A DNA stretch of 64,000 nt from Nocardia acididurans (GTDB taxonomy: Bacteria > Actinomycetota > Actinomycetes > Mycobacteriales > Mycobacteriaceae): NCBI RefSeq assembly GCF_016741815.1, contig NZ_JAERRJ010000009.1:310001-374000 (forward strand), written 5' to 3'. The notes beneath the pieces are model-generated. The model was not told the origin of the DNA, ran no database searches, and worked only from the letters and a program-made list of their open reading frames with translations. Shown here in pieces: positions 8,953 to 16,718 of the stretch. Position 1 is the stretch's first letter; every line of letters begins with the position of its first letter. The position numbers and the translations under genes were made by a program.

Positions 8953-10002
8953 ATGAGCCTGCAAGTGTTCTGGTTTCTGCTGGTCGCCGTGCTCTTCATC
9001 GGGTACTTCGTGCTGGAGGGCTTCGACTACGGCGTCGGCATGCTGATGCCCATCATCGGGCGCAAGTCCGAAGTGAAGAAACGCGTCGTGCTCAACACCA
9101 TCGGACCGGTGTGGGACGGCAACGAGGTGTGGCTGCTCACCGCCGGTGGCGCCATGTTCGCGGCCTTCCCCGAGTGGTACGCCAGCCTGTTCTCCGGGTT
9201 CTACCTGGCGCTGCTGCTGATCCTCGTCGGGCTGATCGCCCGCGCCTGCGCCATCGAATGGCGCAGCAAGATCAACGACGACAAGTGGCGGCGCTGGTGC
9301 GACGTCGGCATCGGGCTCGGCTCCTGGATCCCCGCGCTCGCCTGGGGTCTGGCGTTCGCCAACATCGTGCACGGGGTGAAACTCAACGAGAAGCGGCAGA
9401 TCGAAGGCAACCTGTTCGACCTGCTGCACCCGTACGCGCTGCTCGGCGGACTCACCACGCTGCTGCTGTTCCTGCTGCACGGGGCCATCTTCATCAGCCT
9501 CAAGACCGGCGGCGAGGTGCGCGACGACGCCCAGGCCATCATCCGCAAGATCTTCGTGCCGACCGCGCTCGTGGTGGCGGTCTTCGGGATCTGGACCCAG
9601 CTCGCCTACGGCAACGGCTGGACCTGGATTCCGTTGGTGGCGGCCGTGATCGGGCTCGTGATCGCCGGATTCGCGGCCACCCAGGGACGGGACGGCTGGG
9701 CCTTCACCGGCACCGCGCTGACCATCCTGGCGGCCACGGCGCTGCTGTTCGGATCGCTGTTCCCGAACGTGCTGCCCTCCACCATCGACGCGGCCTACAG
9801 CCTCAGCGTCGACGGCCGGGACGGCACGATCAGCGCCTCCTCCACGCATTACACGCTCGTGGTCATGAGCTGGGTCGCGGTGGTCATGGTGCCGCTCGTG
9901 CTCTGCTACCAGGCCTGGACGTACTGGGTGTTCCGCAAGCGCCTCACCATGGAACAGATTCCGGCGCCCATCGGACTCCCGCTGGAATCAGCGAAGAAGT
10001 AA
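8953..10002 (+). CDS. cydB: Cytochrome bd oxidase subunit II
   Basis: Structural partner of CydA in the membrane oxidase. 349 residues with about eight hydrophobic segments. It opens with the characteristic FVLEGFDYGVGML and WDGNEVWLLTAGGAMFAAFP motifs. RBS AGGAG sits 8 nt before the ATG. Only 4 nt separate the stop from cydD, so oxidase and assembly transporter form one transcript. Confidence 0.96.
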   Translation: MSLQVFWFLLVAVLFIGYFVLEGFDYGVGMLMPIIGRKSEVKKRVVLNTIGPVWDGNEVWLLTAGGAMFAAFPEWYASLFSGFYLALLLILVGLIARACAIEWRSKINDDKWRRWCDVGIGLGSWIPALAWGLAFANIVHGVKLNEKRQIEGNLFDLLHPYALLGGLTTLLLFLLHGAIFISLKTGGEVRDDAQAIIRKIFVPTALVVAVFGIWTQLAYGNGWTWIPLVAAVIGLVIAGFAATQGRDGWAFTGTALTILAATALLFGSLFPNVLPSTIDAAYSLSVDGRDGTISASSTHYTLVVMSWVAVVMVPLVLCYQAWTYWVFRKRLTMEQIPAPIGLPLESAKK

Positions 10003-10006
10003 GCCC

Positions 10007-11914
10007 ATGGCTCGACCGGTGGATCCGCGCCTGTGGCGGCACGCACGCTCGGCACGCAGGTATCTGGCATTGAGCGTGACGCTGTCGCTGACGACCACAC
10101 TCTGCATCGTGGTCGCGGCCCTGGCCCTGGCGCGGGTCCTGGCCGGTGTGATCACCGAGCCGGGACACCGGGACATCGGTTCCTGGACAACGGAACTGAT
10201 CGTGTTCACCGTCGCGGTCGCGATCCGGATCGCCGCCACCTGGTGGCAGTCCCGGCTCGCGCACCGCGCCGGGGCGCAGGTGGTCGCCGAACTGGAGACG
10301 GCGGTCGTGGCCGCCGGAGCCGCCCTGCCGCCCCGCGAACTGGAGTCCCGCAGAACCGAATTGGCGGTGGTGGCGGGTAACGGGCTGGGTGGCCTGCGTC
10401 CCTACCTCGCGGGATACCTTCCCGCCCTGCTGCTCTCGCTGCTGGTGCCGCCGATCGTGCTGGCGGTCATCCTCACCCACGATCTGGTCTCGGGCCTGAT
10501 CATCGTGGTCACCCTGCCGCTGATTCCGATCTTCATGATCCTCATCGGCCTGCTCACCAAGGGCCGCGCCGAACAGACCCTGACGGCCACCACCCGCCTG
10601 TCCGACCAACTCCTCGACCTCTTCGCGGGCATGCCCACCCTGCGCGCCCTCGGCCGCGAATCCGGCCACCGGGAAGACGGTGCCGCGCAGCAGGATCCGG
10701 CAACTTCTCACAAGGCGGCCGACGCGCGCTCCTCCATGAGCCCCCGCGTCTCGACGCTCGGCGACACCCTGCGCACCCGCACCATGTCGGCCCTGCGCAT
10801 CGCCTTCCTCTCCTCCATGGTGCTGGAAATGCTCGCCACCCTCTGCGTGGCTCTCGTTGCGGTTTCCATCGGCATGCGCCTCGTCTTCGGCAACATGGGC
10901 CTCTACGCGGGCCTCGTCGCGCTCATCCTCGCCCCCGAGGTCTACCTTCCGCTCCGCATGGTGGGCGAACGTTTCCACGCCGCCCAGGACGGAATGGCCG
11001 CCGCCGACAAGGCTTTCGCGATCCTCGACCCGAAGTCCGGGGCATCGGCCACTCCGGCGAGTGAAACACCCGACCCTGCGCCGGCCTCGGCTCCCGCTCG
11101 CCGCGCCGCAGTGGTCGGCGGAGAATCCGTGCGCCCCATAGAGATTCACGACCTCGCCGTGGCGGCCCGCGACGGATTCGCCCCTGACGGCCTCTCGGCA
11201 ATACTCCGGCCCGGCGCGGTCACCGTCCTCACCGGCCCCAACGGCTGCGGCAAATCCACTGTCCTGCAGGCGATACTGGGCCTGATCACCCCCGAGCGCG
11301 GCGTGGTGACCGTGGACGGAACCCCCGTCCCCGACCTGGACCCCGACCTCTGGTGGTCCCACATCGCCTGGCTCCCGCAGCGCCCCGTTCTGCTGCCCGG
11401 CACCCTGCGCGCCAACCTCGAACTCCTGGGCGCGCCCGCGAACCCCGAAGACCTCGCGAAGGCAACCACCGCAACCGGATTCGACGACGTGCTGGCCGAC
11501 CTCCCCGACGGCTGGGACACCCTCGTCGGCGTCGGCGGAACCGGCCTGTCCCTGGGCCAGCGTCAGCGTCTGGCGCTCACCCGCACCCTGGCGGCACCCC
11601 GCCCCATCCTCCTGCTGGACGAGCCCACCGCCCACCTCGACGAGGCCGCCGAGACAACCGTTCTCACCGCGCTGCGCGACCGCGCCCGCGCCGGGGCAAC
11701 CGTAGTGATCGTGGCCCACCGCCCCACCGTCCTCGCCGTCGCCGACCACATCATCGAGGTCCGCGCCGCCGCAGCCGTGCCGATGCCGGCGGAGCCCTCC
11801 GACGAGCCGACCGGCGATACCGCCGACGACGCGGAGCGTGTACAACAGCCACCCGCCGATCCGGCCGAACCAGGCCCCGGTGTACCGGCCGCTGCGGAGG
11901 TGAATGCGCGATGA
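10007..11914 (+). CDS. cydD: Thiol reductant ABC exporter, CydD subunit
   Basis: One half of the CydDC heterodimeric ABC exporter required for cytochrome bd assembly, moving reduced thiols (or haem, as recent work on E. coli argues) across the membrane. 635 residues: six-helix exporter domain (about 1-330), then an ATPase domain with Walker A GPNGCGKST, signature LSLGQRQR and Walker B ILLLDEPTAHLD. A Pro/Ala-rich tail follows residue 590. The stop overlaps the cydC ATG (ATGA). Codons are strongly C-ending. Confidence 0.92.
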   Translation: MARPVDPRLWRHARSARRYLALSVTLSLTTTLCIVVAALALARVLAGVITEPGHRDIGSWTTELIVFTVAVAIRIAATWWQSRLAHRAGAQVVAELETAVVAAGAALPPRELESRRTELAVVAGNGLGGLRPYLAGYLPALLLSLLVPPIVLAVILTHDLVSGLIIVVTLPLIPIFMILIGLLTKGRAEQTLTATTRLSDQLLDLFAGMPTLRALGRESGHREDGAAQQDPATSHKAADARSSMSPRVSTLGDTLRTRTMSALRIAFLSSMVLEMLATLCVALVAVSIGMRLVFGNMGLYAGLVALILAPEVYLPLRMVGERFHAAQDGMAAADKAFAILDPKSGASATPASETPDPAPASAPARRAAVVGGESVRPIEIHDLAVAARDGFAPDGLSAILRPGAVTVLTGPNGCGKSTVLQAILGLITPERGVVTVDGTPVPDLDPDLWWSHIAWLPQRPVLLPGTLRANLELLGAPANPEDLAKATTATGFDDVLADLPDGWDTLVGVGGTGLSLGQRQRLALTRTLAAPRPILLLDEPTAHLDEAAETTVLTALRDRARAGATVVIVAHRPTVLAVADHIIEVRAAAAVPMPAEPSDEPTGDTADDAERVQQPPADPAEPGPGVPAAAEVNAR

Positions 11915-13647
11915 AGGCTGTGCTGCGGGACTTTCGGCGGATTCGGGGGCTGCTCGAGTTGTCGCCGGGGCGGATGACCGTGTCGGTGTTCTGGGGGGTG
12001 CTGGCGCTCGGGAGTGGGCTGGGGTTGGCGGCGCTGGCGGCGTGGTTGATCGCGCGGGCGTGGGAGATGCCGCCGGTGCTGGATCTGACCATTGCGGTGG
12101 TTACTGTTCGGGCGCTGGGGATTTCGCGGGGGTTGTGCCGGTATCTGGAGCGGCTGGCTACGCACGATGTGGCATTGCGGGCCATGACGACCGCGCGGAC
12201 CACCACCTACCGGGCCTTGGCGGCCGCCGATATCTGGCGGCCCCGGCGGGCGGGTTCCGGTTCCGGAGGCGCGGAGTTCGGAGGGGGTGCCAGCGGAGCT
12301 CCCATCGGATCGGATCTCGGCGGGCGTGCCAGCGGAGCTGCCAGCGGATCGGATCTCGGGGAACGACAGGGAGATCCGACTCAGCTGCGGCGCGGTGAAC
12401 TGCTGGGCCGGGTCATGAACGACATCGATGATCTCGGGGCCGTGGTGGTGCGGGCGTTCGTGCCCATCGCGGTGGCGGTTGTGCTGGCGGTGTTCGCGAT
12501 CGGGCTGCTGGCGCCGATCTCGATTCCGGCCGCGCTGATTCTGGCTGCGGCGCTGGGTGTTTCGGGGATTCTCGCGCCGTGGCTGTCGGCGCGGGCGGCG
12601 CGGGACGCCGAACGTGCCGTACGGGACGACCGGACAGCATTCACCAGCGAGGCGCTGACCGTGCTCGATCACGCGCCCGAGTTGCGGGTGGCGGGGCGGC
12701 TGGACGCGGCTCTCGCGGAGGCGAATCGGGCCGGACGGCGGGCCGTCGCGGCGGAGGATCGCGCCGCTTCGCACAGTGCGTGGGCGGCGGCCGCCGTGCC
12801 CTTGTCCATCGGGGTCAGCGTGCTGGCTTCGCTGCTCATCGGCATCGTGCTCTACGGGAACGGGAACGTCGTGCCCACAGCCGGATTCCAGACGATTCCC
12901 GGGGGCGGGATCTCACCCATGGCGTTCACGGTGCTGGTGCTGCTGCCGCTGTCGGCGTTCGAGGCTGTCGGCGTGCTGCCCGCCGCCGCGCAGGCGCTCA
13001 CCAACGGGCGGGCGGCGCTGCGGCGGCTGGACCGGCTGGAGCGGCCGGAAACCGAACGGCCGCAGGTGAATCTGCCGGAGTTGCCGGAGGGGCGGCGGAT
13101 CGCCGTGGTCGGGCCGAGCGGGGCGGGGAAGACCACACTGCTCATGGCCTGGGCGGGACTGTTCGACACTCCGCGCGCCGGGGTCACCTTCTTCGCCGAG
13201 GACGCCCATATCTTCGGGACCACGGTGCTGGAGAACCTGCGGGTCGTGCGCGGGGATGTCAGCGAGCGGGAGGCCGAGGACGCGCTGCGGGCGGTCGGGG
13301 CGGGGGAGTGGCTGGACTCGCTGCCGGAGGGCGTGCGGACCGATCTCGTCGGGGGCGCGGCGGCTGTTTCGGGTGGACAGCGGCGGCGGATGCTGCTGGC
13401 GAGGGCGCTGCTGTCCCCGGCGCGCGTATTGTTGCTGGACGAGCCGACCGAACATCTCGAGGCCGACGCCGGGGCCGAGCTGCTGCGGCGGTTGCTGGAC
13501 GAGTCGAGCGGGCTGGTGGAACGGGGGCGCACGGTTGTGGTTGTCACGCACCAGCTTCCGGCGGACCATCGGGCGGACACCGTGGTGCGCGTGGCGGGGA
13601 ACGGTGACGTCGAAGTCGAGCGTCTTATTCCCGCAAACCCGATCTGA
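11911..13647 (+). CDS. cydC: Thiol reductant ABC exporter, CydC subunit, with an unusual linker
   Basis: Second half of the CydDC exporter. 578 residues; ATG at 11911 after a GGAGG box, overlapping the cydD stop. The ATPase domain has Walker A GPSGAGKTT, signature VSGGQRRR and Walker B VLLLDEPTEHLE. Between ALAAADIWRP and GELLGRVMNDIDDLG an insert of about 45 Gly/Ala/Ser-rich residues appears, built on a 39-bp tandem repeat (see 12287-12359), inside the cytoplasmic loop that normally contacts the ATPase. The coding strand switches from C-rich in cydD to markedly G-rich here. Confidence 0.92.
   Translation: MKAVLRDFRRIRGLLELSPGRMTVSVFWGVLALGSGLGLAALAAWLIARAWEMPPVLDLTIAVVTVRALGISRGLCRYLERLATHDVALRAMTTARTTTYRALAAADIWRPRRAGSGSGGAEFGGGASGAPIGSDLGGRASGAASGSDLGERQGDPTQLRRGELLGRVMNDIDDLGAVVVRAFVPIAVAVVLAVFAIGLLAPISIPAALILAAALGVSGILAPWLSARAARDAERAVRDDRTAFTSEALTVLDHAPELRVAGRLDAALAEANRAGRRAVAAEDRAASHSAWAAAAVPLSIGVSVLASLLIGIVLYGNGNVVPTAGFQTIPGGGISPMAFTVLVLLPLSAFEAVGVLPAAAQALTNGRAALRRLDRLERPETERPQVNLPELPEGRRIAVVGPSGAGKTTLLMAWAGLFDTPRAGVTFFAEDAHIFGTTVLENLRVVRGDVSEREAEDALRAVGAGEWLDSLPEGVRTDLVGGAAAVSGGQRRRMLLARALLSPARVLLLDEPTEHLEADAGAELLRRLLDESSGLVERGRTVVVVTHQLPADHRADTVVRVAGNGDVEVERLIPANPI
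12287..12359 (+). repeat. In-frame tandem repeat within cydC
   Basis: Two 34-nt copies (12287-12320 and 12326-12359), period 39 bp, encode GASGAPIGSDLGG and RASGAASGSDLGE. The period equals 13 codons, so copy-number change keeps the frame. Confidence 0.8.
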
Positions 13648-13676
13648 CCTGGGATTTCGCCGTCCGGGAAAATACG

Positions 13677-13705
13677 TTGCCGCACCCGGGGACCGCGACT
13701 AAGTT
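13677..13705 (+). promoter_or_regulatory. Promoter of the post-cydC small RNA
   Basis: TTGCCG at 13677-13682 and TAAGTT at 13700-13705 are separated by exactly 17 bp, a good sigma-70/SigA arrangement. Predicted start about 13712, 26 nt before a short ORF. Confidence 0.6.
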
Positions 13706-13737
13706 CGTGAGTACACAGAAGGGAGGTGGTCGAAGAA

Positions 13738-13776
13738 ATGGTTATTTCTAGGACGCGTGAGGTGGCTGCCAGCTAG
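13738..13776 (+). CDS. 12-residue ORF in the small RNA
   Basis: ATG after GGGAGGTGG (spacing about 11 nt) encodes MVISRTREVAAS. Its stop lies in a stem, a layout seen in leader peptides and dual-function RNAs. No run of one amino acid suggests a specific sensing role. Function unknown. Confidence 0.45.
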   Translation: MVISRTREVAAS

Positions 13777-13934
13777 GCGCCACGCTGCAAAACGGATCTC
13801 CGTTAGCGCGAAACGCCTAGCGAATCCAAGGTAGTCACCCGGCCCCCGAGTCCCTGATCTTGTCCGATCAGGATCGCGTGAGTTGCATCCGCGATACCGA
13901 CTCGGGGGTCGCTCCATTTCCACCCGGAAACGAA

Positions 13935-13961
13935 GAAACCCGCTGCCGGGCAGCGGGTTTC
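13935..13961. terminator. Bidirectional terminator
   Basis: Stem GAAACCCGCTGC / GCAGCGGGTTTC with a 3-nt loop. It ends the small RNA on the plus strand and the nitrobindin gene on the minus strand. Confidence 0.75.
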
Positions 13962-13968
13962 GAAGTGT

Positions 13969-14643
13969 CTAGCCGATGTAGCGTTGGAGGCGCGCCGAGA
14001 GTCGCGGCTCCAGCGCGCCGTCGGCGGCGATGCGCTCCTCCACGTACCCGAGGTCTCCGCCCTCGACGATGCCGTAGAGCCGCTTGGCTCCGCCGACCAC
14101 CACGCCGGACTGCGAGCGGATCACCACATCGGTGGCGAGCTCCCAGGAGGACTGGGTCAGCGCCTGGCCGTAGAACAGCTCCACGATGCCGGACGAATGC
14201 GTGAGCAGCAGCTCCAGCACCTCGTCGTCACCGTCGATACCGACCCGCCAGAAGCCGCTCTCGCGCAGATCCGGGCCGGCGTACTTGCCGTCGGAGTCGA
14301 GCTTCCAGGAGCGCGCCTCCCAGGTCAGGTAGTCGCCACCGTCGTGCGAGACGATGATCTGCTGACCGAAGCGGTAGTCGCCGGAGTCGGGTTCGTTGCC
14401 TTCGCCCTCACCGCGCCACACGCCCACGAGGGGTAGCAGCGCGAGCATGGAGGAGCTCAGGTCGGGGCCGAGGCGGAGGTTGGCGGTGTCCTCCGGCAGC
14501 GGCAGGCCGTCGAGCGAGGGGATATTGCGCACGCTGGTGTTCTTGGCGCGCTCGACAGCCTCGGCGACCGCCTGGTCGCCACTGCGGCGTACCGCAGTGC
14601 TGTCTTCCCCGTTTTCGTTGTTCTCGCTCGCCGGCTCTGTCAC
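13969..14643 (-). CDS. Nitrobindin-like (FABP family) protein lacking the haem-ligand His
   Basis: Beta-barrel protein of the nitrobindin/peroxynitrite isomerase family (Rv0813c in M. tuberculosis). 224 residues; a disordered N-terminus is followed by LLPLVGVWRGEGEG near residue 72-85, matching the family GxWxGxG motif. The C-terminus reads GALEPRLSARLQRYIG, whereas haem-binding members carry His in P-H-L-S-A-R-L; here the codon is CGA (Arg). This points to a nitrobindin-like protein that may not bind ferric haem. GTG start overlaps the stop of a 31-residue membrane ORF. Confidence 0.82.
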   Translation of the reverse strand: MTEPASENNENGEDSTAVRRSGDQAVAEAVERAKNTSVRNIPSLDGLPLPEDTANLRLGPDLSSSMLALLPLVGVWRGEGEGNEPDSGDYRFGQQIIVSHDGGDYLTWEARSWKLDSDGKYAGPDLRESGFWRVGIDGDDEVLELLLTHSSGIVELFYGQALTQSSWELATDVVIRSQSGVVVGGAKRLYGIVEGGDLGYVEERIAADGALEPRLSARLQRYIG

Positions 14644-14735
14644 GACTCGGTGAACAACCGGTAGGCGACGTACCCGGCGAACCAGGCAATCAGCACCGAG
14701 ACGAGGACCAGCAGAATCTCGAAGAATTGCACCAC
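14640..14735 (-). CDS. 31-residue single-helix membrane protein
   Basis: Small ORF starting GTG GTG, translating to VVQFFEILLVLVSVL followed by IAWFAGYVAYRLFTES: one hydrophobic helix with a short polar tail. It ends in a GTGA overlap with the nitrobindin-like gene, implying coupled translation. A TAGACT -10 element lies exactly 7 nt before the start, so the mRNA should be leaderless and this ORF is the first cistron. Function unknown; could anchor or regulate its partner. Confidence 0.65.
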   Translation of the reverse strand: MVQFFEILLVLVSVLIAWFAGYVAYRLFTES

Positions 14736-14742
14736 GTTCGCG

Positions 14743-14748
14743 AGTCTA
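14743..14748 (-). promoter_or_regulatory. -10 element for the leaderless membrane ORF and nitrobindin operon
   Basis: TAGACT on the minus strand, 7 nt before the GTG at 14735; the same hexamer and spacing occur at the SDR gene starting at 44995. Confidence 0.55.
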
Positions 14749-14771
14749 ATCCGCATTGCCCGCAGACATGA

Positions 14772-14806
14772 AAACGGCCCCGGGAAAATGAATCCCGGGG
14801 CCGTTT
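14772..14806 (-). terminator. Terminator of the sulfurtransferase operon
   Basis: Perfect 14-bp stem AAACGGCCCCGGGA / TCCCGGGGCCGTTT with a 7-nt loop, 14 nt after the DUF1416 stop. Confidence 0.8.
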
Positions 14807-14819
14807 CGCGTGTTTCGCG

Positions 14820-15125
14820 TTACTTCGCGACGGTCACATCCACCGAGTGGATGCCGGCGCCCTCGGGCGCGACCTCGGCCGAACCGTTGCCGGACGCCGA
14901 CAGCGCTCGGATGGTCCAGGTGCCCGGCGCCGCGAAGAAGCGGAAGTCACCGGTGCCGGAGGCGACAACCTCGGCGGTGAAATCGCCGTTGCCGTCGAGC
15001 AGGCGCACGAACGCGCCACCGACGGTCTGGCCGTCAGCGGTCAGGACGCGGCCGGTGATGACCGTTTCCTTCTCGACGTCGACGTTGGCCGGAATGGCCT
15101 GACCCTGGGTAGGTGCTGCACACAT
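14820..15125 (-). CDS. DUF1416 family protein (SseC-like)
   Basis: 101-residue protein found beside the rhodanese CysA in actinobacteria (SseC2, Rv0814c). The sequence forms a carboxypeptidase-regulatory-like beta sandwich: TVITGRVLTADGQTVGGAFV, RLLDGNGDFTAEV, TGDFRFFAAPGTWTIRAL. A cysteine at residue 2 is conserved in relatives. Cytosolic; thought to assist sulfur transfer but without a proven reaction. The gap to the sulfurtransferase gene is 6 nt, so it is co-transcribed under the polycysteine leader ORF. Confidence 0.88.
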   Translation of the reverse strand: MCAAPTQGQAIPANVDVEKETVITGRVLTADGQTVGGAFVRLLDGNGDFTAEVVASGTGDFRFFAAPGTWTIRALSASGNGSAEVAPEGAGIHSVDVTVAK

Positions 15126-15131
15126 GTTTGA

Positions 15132-15965
15132 TTACGCTCCCAACTCGATCGGTGCACCGACGAGGGAGCCGTACTCGGTCCAGCTCCCGTCGTAGTTCTT
15201 GACGTTCTTGTGGCCCAGCAGCTCCTGCAGCACGAACCAGGTGTGCGAGGAACGCTCACCGATGCGGCAGTAGGCGATGGTCTCCTTCTCGCCGTCCAGA
15301 CCGGCATCCTTGTACAGCTGCGCCAGCTCGGCGTCGCTCTTGAAGGTGCCGTCCTCGTTCGCGGCCTTGGACCACGGCACGTTGATCGCGCCCGGGATGT
15401 GGCCGGGACGCTGCGACTGCTCCTGCGGCAGGTGGGCCGGGGCCAGGATCTTGCCGGAGAACTCGTCGGGCGAGCGCACGTCGACCAGGTTCTTGTTGCC
15501 GATGGCGGCGATGGCGTCGTCGCGGAAGGCGCGGATGGCCAGGTCCTGCTCCGAAGCCTTGTAGGCGGTGGCCGGGCGCACCTTGACGTCCTTGACCAGC
15601 GGGCGGCCGTCCAGCTCCCACTTCTTGCGGCCGCCGTCGAGCAGCTTCACGTCCTGGTGGCCGTAGAGCTTGAAGTACCAGTAGGCGTAGGCCGCGAACC
15701 AGTTGTTGTTGCCGCCGTAGAGCACGACGGTGTCGTCGTTGCCGATGCCGCGGGCCGACAGCAGATCCGAGAACTGCTCACGGTTCACGAAGTCGCGGCG
15801 AACCTGATCCTGCAGGTCCTTCTTCCAGTCGAGGCGCACGGCGCCCTCGATGTGGCCCAGGTCGTAAGCCGAGGTGTCCTCATCGACCTCTACGAGGACG
15901 ACGCCCGGGGTGTTCAGGTTCTCTTCGACCCAGTCTGCGGAGACCAGGACATCGGAGCGAGCCAT
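15132..15965 (-). CDS. cysA: Thiosulfate sulfurtransferase (rhodanese)
   Basis: Transfers sulfane sulfur from thiosulfate to acceptors. Two rhodanese domains in 277 residues, the usual length of mycobacterial CysA2/CysA3 (Rv0815c). The first domain carries DWKKDLQDQVRRDF; the second holds the active-site loop CRIGERSSHTW with the catalytic Cys near residue 232. DVRSPDEF and PGAINVPWSKA are further rhodanese landmarks. Middle gene of DUF4395-sulfurtransferase-DUF1416. Expression is probably cysteine-responsive through the upstream ORF at 16625-16711. The symbol follows mycobacterial practice, not the sulfate ABC transporter cysA. Confidence 0.92.
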   Translation of the reverse strand: MARSDVLVSADWVEENLNTPGVVLVEVDEDTSAYDLGHIEGAVRLDWKKDLQDQVRRDFVNREQFSDLLSARGIGNDDTVVLYGGNNNWFAAYAYWYFKLYGHQDVKLLDGGRKKWELDGRPLVKDVKVRPATAYKASEQDLAIRAFRDDAIAAIGNKNLVDVRSPDEFSGKILAPAHLPQEQSQRPGHIPGAINVPWSKAANEDGTFKSDAELAQLYKDAGLDGEKETIAYCRIGERSSHTWFVLQELLGHKNVKNYDGSWTEYGSLVGAPIELGA

Positions 15966-15996
15966 TGTGTTCCTTTCGAGGTGGCGGGTGCCGGTG

Positions 15997-16503
15997 TCAG
16001 GCGGTGGGATGGGGGTTGGTCGGCGCGGTCTTCAACCGCGAGACGAGCGGATAGATCTTGCAGCCCAGGCAGATGCCGAAGGCGGCGTTGAGGAAGGCCG
16101 CGAACAAGGCGAAACCGGCGAAAACGGCACCGATCACGGAATTGCCCGCGGCATAACCCAGGACGCCGATCACGGCGAACACCAGGCCGACCAACTGCGC
16201 GAACCGCAGCGGCGCAACAGGTTCCACCTCGGGGGCGGGACCGATCTTGGGCGCGACGAAGGTCGCGAAGAGGCGGCCGTAGGGGCTGCGGCGCGGACCG
16301 TAGGCGGCGCCGAGCGCGAACACGACGGCCTGCAGGGCCAGCAGCACGGTGGCGGCCGGAACGGAGAAGGTGGCGATGATCAGCACGAGCGCCAGAACGG
16401 CGGTGGTGATCCAGGCGGCGAAGCGGGGGCCGCGCACATCGACCTGTCCGGTCGGGGCGGTGGTGGAATTTTGTGTACTACCGGGTGTATTCGGGTTCGA
16501 CAT
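15997..16503 (-). CDS. DUF4395 membrane protein
   Basis: Integral membrane protein of 168 residues with four hydrophobic segments (roughly 30-50, 55-75, 95-115, 118-138). A CLGC pair in AFGICLGCKIYPL near residue 143 is a possible thiol/redox or metal site. DUF4395 genes commonly sit next to rhodanese and thioredoxin genes, which supports a role in sulfur or thiol traffic across the membrane; no reaction is established. First structural gene after the polycysteine ORF; RBS GGAG about 10 nt before the ATG. Confidence 0.85.
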   Translation of the reverse strand: MSNPNTPGSTQNSTTAPTGQVDVRGPRFAAWITTAVLALVLIIATFSVPAATVLLALQAVVFALGAAYGPRRSPYGRLFATFVAPKIGPAPEVEPVAPLRFAQLVGLVFAVIGVLGYAAGNSVIGAVFAGFALFAAFLNAAFGICLGCKIYPLVSRLKTAPTNPHPTA

Positions 16504-16624
16504 GGGGGTGTGCTCCTGCGCTGAAGGACTATTGGCCAGATCGCCGGAGGATCAGACGATCTCTCGTACGGCGGACGAATCCGGTCGGCGCGTCAGGGAA
16601 GAAGACGTGTTAAGGGCCGACCGG

Positions 16625-16711
16625 CTAGCGGCACAGGCAGCAACAACCACCGAGGCGGCACAGGTCTACCGTGCGGCGTCGGGTGAGCATCAGCTCGCGG
16701 TTGGTTTGCAC
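16625..16711 (-). CDS. Polycysteine leaderless upstream ORF (cysteine attenuator)
   Basis: 28-residue ORF from a GTG at 16711, ending VDLCRLGGCCCLCR: five Cys, three consecutive, just before the stop. The minus-strand -10 TAAACT lies exactly 7 nt before the GTG, so translation begins at the 5' end of the mRNA. Leaderless polycysteine ORFs that reduce downstream expression when cysteine is plentiful are described in mycobacteria upstream of the same kind of operon. Here it precedes DUF4395-sulfurtransferase-DUF1416 by about 120 nt. An internal ATG at 16690 is the alternative start. Confidence 0.85.
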   Translation of the reverse strand: MQTNRELMLTRRRTVDLCRLGGCCCLCR

Positions 16712-16718
16712 GAGAGGG

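Larger units (their letters stand above)
13712..13961 (+). ncRNA. Candidate small RNA with short ORF and three-way junction
   Basis: Independent transcript predicted by the promoter at 13677-13705 and terminator at 13935-13961. In order: an RBS and 12-codon ORF (13738-13776); a stem CTAGGCG/CGCCTAG (13773-13779 with 13814-13820) that buries the ORF stop; then a three-way junction with P1 CCCCCGAGTC/GACTCGGGGG (13843-13852 with 13899-13908), P2 CCTGATC/GATCAGG (13853-13859 with 13866-13872) and P3 ATCGCG/CGCGAT (13873-13878 with 13890-13895). I do not recognise it as a known RNA family. The palindromic arms mean the minus strand could fold too. Confidence 0.55.

Noticed and set aside
7434..8999. 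521-codon open frame on the minus strand opposite cydA
   Set aside because: Composition is that of a GC-rich shadow frame (His/Asp/Gly/Val-rich, no motifs), and cydA on the other strand is certain.
9944..11845. 633-codon open frame on the minus strand opposite cydD
   Set aside because: Shadow of cydD; low-complexity Gly/Gln/His/Arg content and no family resemblance.
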